In this document: positions 18,241-28,436 of the stretch, in pieces | How the letters are laid out: the number at the start of each line of letters is the position of its first letter | Position numbering within the stretch: position 1 is the stretch's first letter | Assembly: GCF_003217215.1 (NCBI RefSeq) | Contig: NZ_QJTD01000001.1 | Location: 1 to 64,000 of the forward strand | DNA length: 64,000 nucleotides | Direction: 5' to 3' | From: Winogradskyella epiphytica | GTDB lineage: Bacteria; Bacteroidota; Bacteroidia; Flavobacteriales; Flavobacteriaceae | Made by a program: the position numbers and the translations under genes | Notes under the pieces: generated by a model | What the model was told of the DNA's origin: nothing | Databases searched by the model: none | Seen by the model: only the letters and a program-made list of their open reading frames with translations

Positions 18241-19521
18241 ATGGAATCTGTTCAAGCTACAAAACAACGCTTCGGCATTATTGGGAACGATCCAAAACTT
18301 AATCGTTCAATAGAAAAGGCAATTCAAGTCTCTCCTACAGATATTTCGGTTTTAGTTACTGGAGAAAGTGGTGTTGGTAAGGAAAGCATCCCAAAAATCA
18401 TTCATCAACTATCTCATAGAAAACACGGTAAATATATTGCTGTTAACTGTGGAGCTATACCAGAAGGCACAATAGATAGTGAATTATTTGGACATGAGAA
18501 AGGGGCCTTTACTGGAGCTACGGCAACGCGTTCTGGATATTTTGAAGTCGCCGACGGCGGAACCATATTTTTAGATGAAGTTGGCGAATTGCCATTAACT
18601 ACACAGGTAAGATTGCTTCGTGTTTTAGAAAATGGTGAATTTATCAAAGTGGGCTCAAGTAAAGTTCAAAAGACCAATGTGCGAATCGTGGCTGCAACCA
18701 ACGTTAATATGTTTGAAGCCATCAAAAAAGAGAAGTTTAGAGAAGATTTATACTACAGATTAAGTACAGTTGAAATCAATTTACCTCCCTTACGTGAGAG
18801 AAAAGACGATATTCATCTACTATTTAGAAAATTCGCAAGCGACTTTGCTATAAAATATAAAATGCCAACGGTTAAACTAACAGAAGATGCTATAAATCTA
18901 TTGACTAAGTACAGATGGAATGGTAACATTCGTCAGTTACGAAACGTAGCAGAGCAAGTTTCTGTTTTAGAACAGAGTAGAACAATTAATGGTCCTACAC
19001 TTCAACATTATCTTCCTACAACGAGCAGTAATTTACCTGCTATTGTAAGCAGCACAAAGTCTGACAGTGATTTTAGTAGCGAACGTGAAATTTTATACAA
19101 AGTTTTATTCGATATGAAGAGTGATTTGAATGATCTCAAAAAGCTCACCATGAAACTCATGGAAACTGGAAGCGCAGCCGAAGTTCAAAAAGACAATCAA
19201 CATCTCATCCAAAAAATTTATGGAGAGACCACAGAAGAAAAAGATAATATTGATGATTTTGAAGCAGCAATAGAAGACTTAGAAGTACTTTCAATTCCTG
19301 CTCATCAAAACAATATTGAAGAGACAACTGCAACAGTTGAAGATAAATATCATTTTGCTGAAGAAATTGAAGAAGAGGAAACCTTATCTTTACACGACAA
19401 GGAATTAGAGTTAATTAAAAAATCTTTAGAACGACATAACGGCAAAAGAAAATTAGCTGCTGCAGAATTAGGCATTAGCGAAAGAACTTTATATCGAAAA
19501 ATTAAGCAATACGATCTCTAA
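18241..19521 (+). CDS. Sigma-54-dependent transcriptional activator (AAA+, Fis-type HTH)
   Basis: 426 aa. The AAA+ domain starts at about residue 11 with no N-terminal receiver, GAF or PAS domain. Walker A GESGVGKE (41-48), the sigma-54-contacting loop GAFTGA (88-93), Walker B GGTIFLDEVGELP and the arginine finger region FREDLYYRL are intact, so it should remodel RpoN-RNA polymerase. A roughly 110-residue acidic linker (about 270-380) separates it from a Fis-type helix-turn-helix (RKLAAAELGISERTLYRKI). Without a sensor domain it may be controlled by abundance or by a partner. It lies in an operon with envelope genes lptE and secG. Confidence 0.95.
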   Translation: MESVQATKQRFGIIGNDPKLNRSIEKAIQVSPTDISVLVTGESGVGKESIPKIIHQLSHRKHGKYIAVNCGAIPEGTIDSELFGHEKGAFTGATATRSGYFEVADGGTIFLDEVGELPLTTQVRLLRVLENGEFIKVGSSKVQKTNVRIVAATNVNMFEAIKKEKFREDLYYRLSTVEINLPPLRERKDDIHLLFRKFASDFAIKYKMPTVKLTEDAINLLTKYRWNGNIRQLRNVAEQVSVLEQSRTINGPTLQHYLPTTSSNLPAIVSSTKSDSDFSSEREILYKVLFDMKSDLNDLKKLTMKLMETGSAAEVQKDNQHLIQKIYGETTEEKDNIDDFEAAIEDLEVLSIPAHQNNIEETTATVEDKYHFAEEIEEEETLSLHDKELELIKKSLERHNGKRKLAAAELGISERTLYRKIKQYDL

Positions 19522-19559
19522 GCCTTAAATTTAAACAATACTTTACCTAAAACAAACGA

Positions 19560-20063
19560 ATGAAGCATTTAAAATACATTGGAATTCTATTAATTTGTAT
19601 CACATTAGTCGGATGTAAAGTAAAATATTCATTTACAGGAATTACAGAAACACCAGAAACGTTTCAAGTTAATTTTTTTCAGAATAATGCTGATTTAGTA
19701 GAACCTGGTTTAGATAGAGAATTCACAGATGCTCTTCAAGTATTAATTCTTAACCAAACAAGTGCACAATTAGTAAATTCAGGAGGAGAAGTAATTTACG
19801 AAGGAGAAATAGTTGAGTATCGTATTGCTCCAATGACCGCAACAGCAGAAAATAAAGCAGCTCAAAACAGATTGACTATTGGAGTTAGAGTGCGCTATAT
19901 AAATACCAAAGACGAAGAAAAAGATTTTGAAAGAGTTTTTTCTTTCTTTTATGACTATCCTGCCAATGCTCAACTTACAGGAAGTGTAAAAGATACTGCC
20001 TTTGAAGAAATCTTAGAACGTCTTACTCAAGATATTCTTAACGCTTCATTAGCTGATTGGTAA
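19560..20063 (+). CDS. lptE: LptE-family LPS assembly lipoprotein
   Basis: 167 aa with lipobox LVGC (Cys19). The family partners LptD in the outer membrane to insert lipopolysaccharide. Conserved elements seen: FTGITETPETFQVNFFQNN at the mature N-terminus, a central EVIYEGEIVEYRIAPM strand, and the C-terminal helix EEILERLTQDILNASLADW. The next gene begins 3 bases after the stop. Confidence 0.9.
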   Translation: MKHLKYIGILLICITLVGCKVKYSFTGITETPETFQVNFFQNNADLVEPGLDREFTDALQVLILNQTSAQLVNSGGEVIYEGEIVEYRIAPMTATAENKAAQNRLTIGVRVRYINTKDEEKDFERVFSFFYDYPANAQLTGSVKDTAFEEILERLTQDILNASLADW

Positions 20064-20066
20064 ATT

Positions 20067-21074
20067 ATGCAAATTCAAGATCTTACATATTTATTGAAAC
20101 GTCCGGAAGCCGTTACTGCTTCTCAATTAGATGAGCTTTCTTCCGCCATTAAAGAATATCCCTACTTCCAACCATTAAGAGCCTTACATTTAAAAGGATT
20201 AAAACAAAAAGAAAGTTATAAATACAATAATGCTTTAAAAGTCACTGCGGCGCATACAACAGACCGCAGCGTATTATTTGATTATATAACGTCAGCTGTA
20301 TTTAACCAGAATGAAATATCTGAACAGATTAAAAAAAACCTAGAAGATATAAAAGCACTTGAAGTTCATGAGGTTAAAGATATTTCAGTCAATAAAAGAG
20401 TTGAACTTGACGATGCTTTAAAAGAACAAATAAAAGCAACGGAAGGGGTTTTGGATCCCGATTTATTTGAAGCAGTGCCAATACCAGATTCGAAATCAGA
20501 ATCTAACAATTCCAATATAGGAGATTCTATTATTTCTGTTGATGTTGAAAATATCACACCTGAAGAGCAACTCAATATTGGGAAACCTTTAGATTTTGAT
20601 AAGTCTGAAAATCATTCATTTTCAGAGTGGTTAAAAATCACAAGTTTTAAACCGATTGTTCGGGATAAAGTTGAAGTTGAAACCGAAAGTGAAGTCGAGA
20701 ATGAAGGTAAAAATCAAATTGAAGCTAAAACTGAAAGCAATGTTGAGACTAAAAGCATCAATGAGGATTCAAAACAAGAAATTTCGTCCCCATTACAAGA
20801 AAAATTTGCAATAATTGACAAATTTATTTCTGAAAACCCAAAAATAAAACCCGTTACAAGCAGTGCTCCCAAACCCAAGCTAGTCAACAATGACGACCCA
20901 GTTTCAGACAGTTTGATGACCGAAACTTTAGCTCGAATTTATTTAGAACAAAAAAACTATGACCAAGCAATTCAATCTTACAAAATTTTAAGTTTGAAAT
21001 ATCCAGAAAAAAGTAGTTTCTTTGCACACCAAATTAAATTGGTAAAAGAATTAAAGGACAATAATACATTATAA
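20067..21074 (+). CDS. Hypothetical protein with C-terminal TPR-like repeat
   Basis: 335 aa, no signal peptide or membrane helix. The N-terminal 100 residues are helical (DLTYLLKRPEAVTASQLDEL, FDYITSAVFNQNEISEQI); the middle (about 100-265) is acidic, Glu/Ser/Lys-rich and probably disordered; the C-terminus holds a TPR-like pair (ETLARIYLEQKNYDQAIQSY). Likely a cytoplasmic scaffold. It is 1 base from secG. Function unknown. Confidence 0.8.
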   Translation: MQIQDLTYLLKRPEAVTASQLDELSSAIKEYPYFQPLRALHLKGLKQKESYKYNNALKVTAAHTTDRSVLFDYITSAVFNQNEISEQIKKNLEDIKALEVHEVKDISVNKRVELDDALKEQIKATEGVLDPDLFEAVPIPDSKSESNNSNIGDSIISVDVENITPEEQLNIGKPLDFDKSENHSFSEWLKITSFKPIVRDKVEVETESEVENEGKNQIEAKTESNVETKSINEDSKQEISSPLQEKFAIIDKFISENPKIKPVTSSAPKPKLVNNDDPVSDSLMTETLARIYLEQKNYDQAIQSYKILSLKYPEKSSFFAHQIKLVKELKDNNTL

Positions 21075-21075
21075 A

Positions 21076-21417
21076 ATGAGTGCATTTTCAATATTTTTAA
21101 TACTAATCGTAATCGTTGCGTTTTTACTTGTTGTAGTAATAATGGTACAAAACCCTAAAGGTGGAGGTTTATCATCATCTTTTGGTGGCGGTGGCACTCA
21201 ACAAATGGGTGGTGTAAAGAAGACAGGTGACTTTTTAGACAAGAGTACATGGTTTTTAGCAACAGCTTTAATTGTGTTAATTTTAGCTTCTAATCTAACG
21301 ATTGGATCTGGAGGAACTGTAGAGTCTAAAGCTCTAGATACTAATGAGCCAACTACTCTACCTACTTTACCTGCACCAGCATTAGATAACTCAACTACAG
21401 ACGGTACACCAGAATAA
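21076..21417 (+). CDS. secG: Preprotein translocase subunit SecG
   Basis: 113 aa with two transmembrane helices (about 4-24 and 55-75) joined by the conserved Gly-rich loop MVQNPKGGGLSSSFGGGG. SecG is the small stimulatory subunit of SecYEG. The C-terminal tail is a Thr/Pro-rich extension typical of Bacteroidota. Last gene of the miaB-secG operon, followed by a terminator. Confidence 0.95.
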   Translation: MSAFSIFLILIVIVAFLLVVVIMVQNPKGGGLSSSFGGGGTQQMGGVKKTGDFLDKSTWFLATALIVLILASNLTIGSGGTVESKALDTNEPTTLPTLPAPALDNSTTDGTPE

Positions 21418-21443
21418 TATTTCTGTTTTATTCATATAAACAA

Positions 21444-21472
21444 GAAGCCAGCTTTTATAGTTGGCTTTTTTA
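21444..21472 (+). terminator. Terminator of the miaB-secG operon
   Basis: AAGCCAgC / GttGGCTT stem (21445-21452 with 21460-21467) followed by a run of T. It separates secG from groES. Confidence 0.8.
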
Positions 21473-21508
21473 TTTCCGTTAGTTACCAATAAACACGTCT
21501 GAAACTTT

Positions 21509-21540
21509 GTCAGTCATCCTGACTTGGCACAATTTTCGAA
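21509..21540 (+). promoter_or_regulatory. groESL control region: inverted repeat plus sigma-54-like box
   Basis: A perfect inverted repeat GTCAG-TCATC-CTGAC (21509-21523) runs straight into TTGGCAC (21524-21530), the -24 half of a sigma-54 promoter. The -12 half (TTGCA in the consensus) reads TCGAA at the right spacing, so only partly matches. It lies 62 bases before the groES ATG. No TAnnTTTG element and no CIRCE repeat (TTAGCACTC-N9-GAGTGCTAA) was found here. Confidence 0.5.
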
Positions 21541-21591
21541 CTACGCTAAGGCGTAAATTATTCATTAAATAACTTAAAAATATATATTAAA

Positions 21592-21867
21592 ATGAGTTTA
21601 AACATTAAACCTTTAGCAGACCGCGTTCTTGTAGAACCAATGGAAGCTGAAACGAAAACAGCTTCAGGAATTATTATTCCAGACAATGCAAAAGAAAAGC
21701 CACAAAAAGGAACTGTTGTAGCCATTGGTAATGGTAAAAAAGACGAGCCTTTAACAGTAAAAGTTGGTGACACGGTTCTTTATGGTAAATATGGTGGAAC
21801 TGACCTTAAATTAGAAGGTAAAGATTATTTAATGATGCGTGAGAGCGACATATTAGCAATAATCTAG
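21592..21867 (+). CDS. groES: Co-chaperonin GroES
   Basis: 91 aa, normal GroES length. Conserved [20 protein letters not shown] with the mobile loop (about 17-32), [20 protein letters not shown], and [19 protein letters not shown]. Forms the heptameric lid for GroEL. The 116 bases to groEL hold no terminator but do hold repeats. Confidence 0.98.
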   Translation: MSLNIKPLADRVLVEPMEAETKTASGIIIPDNAKEKPQKGTVVAIGNGKKDEPLTVKVGDTVLYGKYGGTDLKLEGKDYLMMRESDILAII

Positions 21868-21875
21868 AAAACCTT

Positions 21876-23612
<1,737 letters not shown>

Positions 23613-23660
23613 TAGTTGATTACAATAAAGAAGTTTTTGACCTAGGTCAATTATAATTTT

Positions 23661-23692
23661 AAAAGCCTTTGATGAAAATCAGAGGCTTTTTC
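23661..23692 (+). terminator. Terminator of groESL
   Basis: AAAAGCCTtTGAT-GAAA-ATCAgAGGCTTTTT, stem 23661-23673 with 23678-23690, then T-rich. Confidence 0.85.
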
Positions 23693-23812
23693 TATTGAAA
23701 TTTTAACTGTATCGATTCTCTTAAACATATAACCAACCCCTCTACTCCATTCAATCATAAAATTTGCAATTATTTTAACTGTAAAATAATTAATTATCAT
23801 TCTATAGCTTAA

Positions 23813-23820
23813 TATATTTG
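23813..23820 (+). promoter_or_regulatory. Possible -7 element just before the PAP2 gene
   Basis: TATATTTG ends five bases before the ATG. If used, the mRNA would be leaderless or nearly so. No -33 box is visible, and the region is AT-rich, so this may be chance. Confidence 0.35.
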
Positions 23821-23824
23821 CCGA

Positions 23825-24658
23825 ATGAAAAAGACAATAACCCTCTTAGCATTTGTTATCTCCATGTTTTCCTTTTCTCAGACGGATTCTATATCTGAGA
23901 ATAAAGTAAAAATATGGGAATCACTTAAATATGATACAAAAGTTAGTGTTAGAAGTATAGGTAATGCTTTTACGCAACCATTACGTTGGAAAAGTGATGA
24001 TTTTATTACTGCTGGTGGAGTTTTAGCTGGAACAGGTCTTTTGTACTTAGCGGACAATGAAGCCCACAGTTATTTTTTAAAACAAAATAAAGATGTTCCT
24101 AATGTTTTAAAGGAGTTTGGGTGGTATTTTGGAAGCCCTCAGAACTTTTTTATGGTCACCACAGGTGTGTATGGTTACGGCTTAATTACGGATAATGAAA
24201 AAGTACGAAAGACTGGAATACTAATCATTTCAGGGGCTGTTACCACTGGTATCATACAGTCATTATCAAAAACTATTGTTGGTAGAGCAAGACCTAAACA
24301 TGGTCCTCATGATGAATTCAGCCCATTTAGTAGTGCCTCTGAATATCATTCATTTCCATCTGGCCATGCTATTTTGACTTTTACAATGGCTCATGCTATC
24401 GCTAAACAATTTGATAGTTTTTGGACAAAAGCTGGAATATATGCTGTAGGCTCAATTGCTCCAATTTCAAGATTATGGGCAGATGCACATTGGATTAGCG
24501 ATGTTGGTCTAGGAATGGCACTAAGTATTATCGTGGTAGATGGAATTGATAATTTTATGAAGAAGCAAGAATTCTATGACTATAGCAAAAAGCCTAAAAC
24601 CATAACATGGAACCTTCAAGCTGGTTTTAATACTATAGGAATAGTTGGATCTTTCTAA
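23825..24658 (+). CDS. PAP2-family membrane phosphatase
   Basis: 277 aa with a signal peptide (MKKTITLLAFVISMFSFSQ). The three motifs of the PAP2/acid phosphatase superfamily are intact: KTIVGRARP, SFPSGHA and SRLWADAHWISDV, giving the catalytic His pair and Arg/Lys phosphate ligands. Members dephosphorylate phosphatidic acid, undecaprenyl pyrophosphate or lipid A phosphates; the substrate here is unknown. Monocistronic. Confidence 0.93.
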   Translation: MKKTITLLAFVISMFSFSQTDSISENKVKIWESLKYDTKVSVRSIGNAFTQPLRWKSDDFITAGGVLAGTGLLYLADNEAHSYFLKQNKDVPNVLKEFGWYFGSPQNFFMVTTGVYGYGLITDNEKVRKTGILIISGAVTTGIIQSLSKTIVGRARPKHGPHDEFSPFSSASEYHSFPSGHAILTFTMAHAIAKQFDSFWTKAGIYAVGSIAPISRLWADAHWISDVGLGMALSIIVVDGIDNFMKKQEFYDYSKKPKTITWNLQAGFNTIGIVGSF

Positions 24659-24726
24659 CAAATTTCACATATAATTATTCTAAGGTATCTAGGCGATTCT
24701 TCGCATTATTCTAAATAACATAATCA

Positions 24727-24760
24727 TAAAAAAGCCTGAACATATCATTCAGGCTTTTTC
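24727..24760. terminator. Bidirectional terminator, PAP2 / HMA protein
   Basis: AAAAAGCCTGAA-CATATCA-TTCAGGCTTTTT, a perfect stem with A-run and T-run on both sides, between convergent genes. Confidence 0.9.
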
Positions 24761-24773
24761 TTAAACTTTAATT

Positions 24774-25142
24774 TTACTTCTGCTTCCCTTCGTTTTCGTG
24801 ATCCTTTACAACTTCTTCATCACGATATTTACAACAAGCATGAACCGTGTTATATTGCTCATCTGTCGCCTTAATTTCTTTGGTATCATGACCAACAGCT
24901 GCGATACTTTTCGAAATTGTTTTTAAATCTGTTTTACGCTCATCAAAAATTAGTTTTAACTCGTGCGTGTCTATATTCCATACCGCAGATTTTACACCCT
25001 TTGTTCTAACCGCTGCTTTTTCTATACGCTCTTTACACATACCACAAACACCATCTACTTCAATGCTTGCTTTTGCGTTTTTGTTCTGAGAGAATGCTAG
25101 CATTCCCATAAATAATACTGTAAGTGTGATTATTTTTTTCAT
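24774..25142 (-). CDS. Heavy-metal-associated (HMA) domain protein, periplasmic
   Basis: 122 aa with a signal peptide (MKKIITLTVLFMGMLAFSQ), then one HMA ferredoxin-like domain with the metal-binding motif DGVCGMCKERIE (CxxC) and a second Cys/His-rich stretch YNTVHACCKYRD. Exported HMA proteins bind soft metals such as copper. It follows the TonB-dependent receptor gene by 96 bases on the same strand, suggesting that it accepts the imported metal. Confidence 0.88.
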   Translation of the reverse strand: MKKIITLTVLFMGMLAFSQNKNAKASIEVDGVCGMCKERIEKAAVRTKGVKSAVWNIDTHELKLIFDERKTDLKTISKSIAAVGHDTKEIKATDEQYNTVHACCKYRDEEVVKDHENEGKQK

Positions 25143-25238
25143 TGTTAATTGTTTTTAAATCCTTTATTAAAGAAATTATATTTATTGTATTTTATTGAGT
25201 TGAGATTTCTTTCAACGAGTTTTTAAGCTAATTAGACC

Positions 25239-27479
25239 CTACTTTATTCGATATCGTAATCCTGCATAATACATACTTCCAAAAATTGGTCCATAGACAA
25301 AATTACTATCAAAATTGGCACCAAACGGATTGTCGGCACTAATTACTGGATTATCTTGACGTACATTTGTTACATTTTCTCCTCCTAAATATACTTCAAA
25401 TTTTGGAGAAAAAACTTTAGTCACTTGCAAATTCAATGTCGCTACACTTGGTGTATGACTATCCACTTGAAATGTTGGATTGCTCATTTCAGTATTAGGA
25501 AAACGTTGAGAACTTAACCAATTATAGGTAGCATCAAACTTCCATTGTCCACCATTTGTTTTCATATTAGTTTCGTAACCAGCATTTGCGAATAATCGGT
25601 GCTTTGGAGTTAAAGGTTTCTCAAATTGCCCAGATTTATAATCTGTTTGTATATCATAATATTTATAGGCTGTTCTCAAATGGAAGCCTTCAAAGGCATT
25701 ATAATTAAATTCAAATTGAAAACTATTAGCATAACTTTCACCTTCTAGATTGTAAAAATTAAGTTCAAAAGGGTTTTCCCAATCTACTACAACTTGATTC
25801 TGAAAATCTGTTCGATAAAAATCGAAAGTTACATCTGCCTTTCTTCCAAATAAATTAAATCCTTGCAGATAGCTAAGCCCATAATTCCACGCTATTTCTG
25901 GATCTAAACCGTAAATACTTCCACCGGAATCCAAAACATTGATTTGTCGAGAACTTGAAAACATATTCTGATTTTCAGCAAAAATATTGGCACTGCGTTT
26001 CCCTCTTCCTACAGAAGCTCTTATGGCCGACTTCTCCCAAGGCGTATAACGCACATGCAAACGAGGCGTTACAAAAAAGCCCAACCTATTGTGTTGGTCA
26101 ACCCTCACTCCCGCCGTCATGGTAAGCTTATCTAAATTATCATAAGCATATTCAAAAAATCCTCCTACAGAATTCTCAATACGCTTGTAAATGCTTGTAT
26201 TCACTAATTCGTCAAAATGATCGTAAGTAAAGCTTAAACCTGTTTTTATCTTATGTCGAGAATCAGATATAATTGAATTATAAACAATATTTGAATAGAA
26301 GCTATTATGTTCTATATCATATAAATTCAATCCAAAATAAGAATCTTGTTTGTGGTGGCTAAATGCCGTTTGAAATCCGATACTTTGATATGGAATTTCT
26401 GGATTTACATAACCTATTTTTGTGGTTACTTCAAAACGTTCGGTATTAATTTCACTACCCCAAAAATTAGTGGTGCCTTTGTCTGTTTCTGGATTAAAAT
26501 TAACTTGACCTGCTTGTTTTTCATCATTGAGATATCTCAAATTAATAAAACTTACAAGACCTTTTTCACCGTTTACATATTGCCAACGATTCATCACATT
26601 AATCTGATTGTAAAGTGGCATATCTAAAAAACCATCATCATTAACATCATGCTTTTCTTGGCTTGTATTGCCATGTAAGTACAGGCCAGTACTCCATTTT
26701 TCAGATACTTTAGTGTTAATATGAGTATTCAGTTCTAATCGTTCGTTAGATCCCGCATATAAATTCACAAACAATTTATCATCGGTAGAAGGTTTTACAA
26801 GTTCGGCATTAATTTGCCCAGCAATACTTTCAAAACCATTCACCACACTTCCTGTTCCTTTTGTAATTTGAATACTTTCAACCCAAGTTCCGGGTATAAA
26901 ACTTAATCCATAAGCTTGAGAAGCACCTCGGATTGCTGGAATATTTTCAGTGGCTATTAATATATATGGTGAATTTAACCCCAACATTTTAATCTGTTTC
27001 GATCCTGAAATCGCATCGGCAAAATTCACATCAATAGACGGGTTGGTTTCAAAACTTTCAGCCAAATTACAACAGGCTGCTTTTAATAATTCATCACTTG
27101 TAACTGTGAATGTATTTGAAGCTTCCAAATACGATTTTCTTGTAGCTTGCTTACGAGATGAAATTTCTACCACGTCTAACTCTTCACTTGCTTGAAGCAA
27201 ATGTGTTATGTATCTGTTCTCGTTTACGGTAATCGTTTCGGTCTTAAAACCAACATAACTAATCACCAATTTATTATATGAAAATTTATAAGGCAAACTG
27301 AAAGTACCATCTTCATTGGTAATTGTTCCAACAGATGAATCTAACCAATATACGTTGACACCTTGTAATGGCATTTCTTTTCCGCTGCTAGATTCGTAAA
27401 TAACGCCTTTTAATTGTTCTTGAGCTTCGGCCATGTATGACAAGCACACAAGGCTAATAAAAAATAATATTTTTTTCAT
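25239..27479 (-). CDS. TonB-dependent outer-membrane receptor, probable metal uptake
   Basis: 746 aa: signal peptide, a carboxypeptidase-like regulatory domain (about 20-105: LKGVIYESSSGKEMPLQGVNVYW), a plug domain (AACCNLAESFETNPSIDVNF onward, about 130-230) and a 22-strand barrel ending in an aromatic residue motif (YYAGLRYRIK). The Cys pair at the plug start is typical of the receptor group that sits beside HMA proteins. The neighbours (HMA downstream, HYC_CC_PP upstream) point to copper or another soft metal, an inference from context only. Confidence 0.92.
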   Translation of the reverse strand: MKKILFFISLVCLSYMAEAQEQLKGVIYESSSGKEMPLQGVNVYWLDSSVGTITNEDGTFSLPYKFSYNKLVISYVGFKTETITVNENRYITHLLQASEELDVVEISSRKQATRKSYLEASNTFTVTSDELLKAACCNLAESFETNPSIDVNFADAISGSKQIKMLGLNSPYILIATENIPAIRGASQAYGLSFIPGTWVESIQITKGTGSVVNGFESIAGQINAELVKPSTDDKLFVNLYAGSNERLELNTHINTKVSEKWSTGLYLHGNTSQEKHDVNDDGFLDMPLYNQINVMNRWQYVNGEKGLVSFINLRYLNDEKQAGQVNFNPETDKGTTNFWGSEINTERFEVTTKIGYVNPEIPYQSIGFQTAFSHHKQDSYFGLNLYDIEHNSFYSNIVYNSIISDSRHKIKTGLSFTYDHFDELVNTSIYKRIENSVGGFFEYAYDNLDKLTMTAGVRVDQHNRLGFFVTPRLHVRYTPWEKSAIRASVGRGKRSANIFAENQNMFSSSRQINVLDSGGSIYGLDPEIAWNYGLSYLQGFNLFGRKADVTFDFYRTDFQNQVVVDWENPFELNFYNLEGESYANSFQFEFNYNAFEGFHLRTAYKYYDIQTDYKSGQFEKPLTPKHRLFANAGYETNMKTNGGQWKFDATYNWLSSQRFPNTEMSNPTFQVDSHTPSVATLNLQVTKVFSPKFEVYLGGENVTNVRQDNPVISADNPFGANFDSNFVYGPIFGSMYYAGLRYRIK

Positions 27480-27549
27480 GTTTTTAATTTAGGGTATAAC
27501 TAATAGCACTTACAGAAGCGCATACTTAAACTTGAGGGTTATAACTAAA

Positions 27550-27963
27550 TCAAATGAGGAAGGTTTCATCCAAAAGTTGGATGTCTCTAATAAGTTTTGG
27601 TGGCGAATAATATTGATGTGGAACAACATATTCAGACAAATCTTTAAACAGCTTTACATACGATAAACTATAAGCGATTAAAACGTGTTGCTGAATGACA
27701 TCTAAGTCGTCGAAAGATGAAATAGTTGTTTCTGAAAGTCCGTCAATTACATGAATCTCGTCCTTACAACAGCTTTTTTGAAGCATGGCATCTGATTCAA
27801 TTCCTGAAATTTTAGTTCCACAATTTTCACCTTCAGAAAAAATAGCGACATCAATTAATACATCGCCACAAAAATGCTTCGTCACAGTTAAAGACAATGT
27901 AGAAAACAGCACTAAAATTGAAAGTGCAAAAGAAATAGCCTTATGTGTAAAGGTGAAATTCAC
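27550..27963 (-). CDS. HYC_CC_PP family protein
   Basis: 137 aa with an N-terminal hydrophobic segment (about 8-28). The family is named for three small motifs, here a variant HFC (KHFCGD), CC (KSCCKDE) and PP (YYSPPK). Found in Bacteroidota beside TonB-dependent receptors and HMA proteins; role unknown, but the Cys/His motifs suit metal binding. A minus-strand TAACTTTG element (27975-27968) just before the start is a likely -7 box. Confidence 0.85.
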   Translation of the reverse strand: MNFTFTHKAISFALSILVLFSTLSLTVTKHFCGDVLIDVAIFSEGENCGTKISGIESDAMLQKSCCKDEIHVIDGLSETTISSFDDLDVIQQHVLIAYSLSYVKLFKDLSEYVVPHQYYSPPKLIRDIQLLDETFLI

Positions 27964-28004
27964 AGCTCAAAGTTACAAAATTCTTCAAGATTAATAATTG
28001 ATTG

Positions 28005-28436
28005 CTATTTAAGATTGAGTTTATAATAATAGAAGGCTGGTAGCAGAAGAATCAAGCCAATTGGCTGAATAAGGAATCGTCTAATATTGAAAAACAAATA
28101 ATAATCTTCTTGCTTCGGATTAATTACGAAATACAAGAAGGGAATCATTAACAAAATGAAGCCAAAAACATAAATCAAAACTGAAAATTTGATAACGCTT
28201 TTTTCCTTAAATATAAGATATAGAATTCCTAAGGAAATAACTGAATTTAGCACATATCGCAACGTTGTATAAAAGACAAGTTTAGCCACTTCACGTCTTG
28301 GGCTATCTATATATAAATAATCATTTTTAAAAAAGCTCAAATACGGATCGTAAAATAAAACATTCTCATACGCTCTTATCAAAATTAAACACAAAGCTAA
28401 AATACCAACCAGTATAAAAGTGACTATTTTATTCAT
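28005..28436 (-). CDS. Exosortase F system-associated membrane protein
   Basis: 143 aa, four predicted transmembrane helices. It overlaps the end of the exosortase gene by 4 bases (ATGA), so the two are translationally coupled. The pairing and size match the conserved partner of XrtF in Bacteroidota. Biochemical role unknown. Confidence 0.85.
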   Translation of the reverse strand: MNKIVTFILVGILALCLILIRAYENVLFYDPYLSFFKNDYLYIDSPRREVAKLVFYTTLRYVLNSVISLGILYLIFKEKSVIKFSVLIYVFGFILLMIPFLYFVINPKQEDYYLFFNIRRFLIQPIGLILLLPAFYYYKLNLK

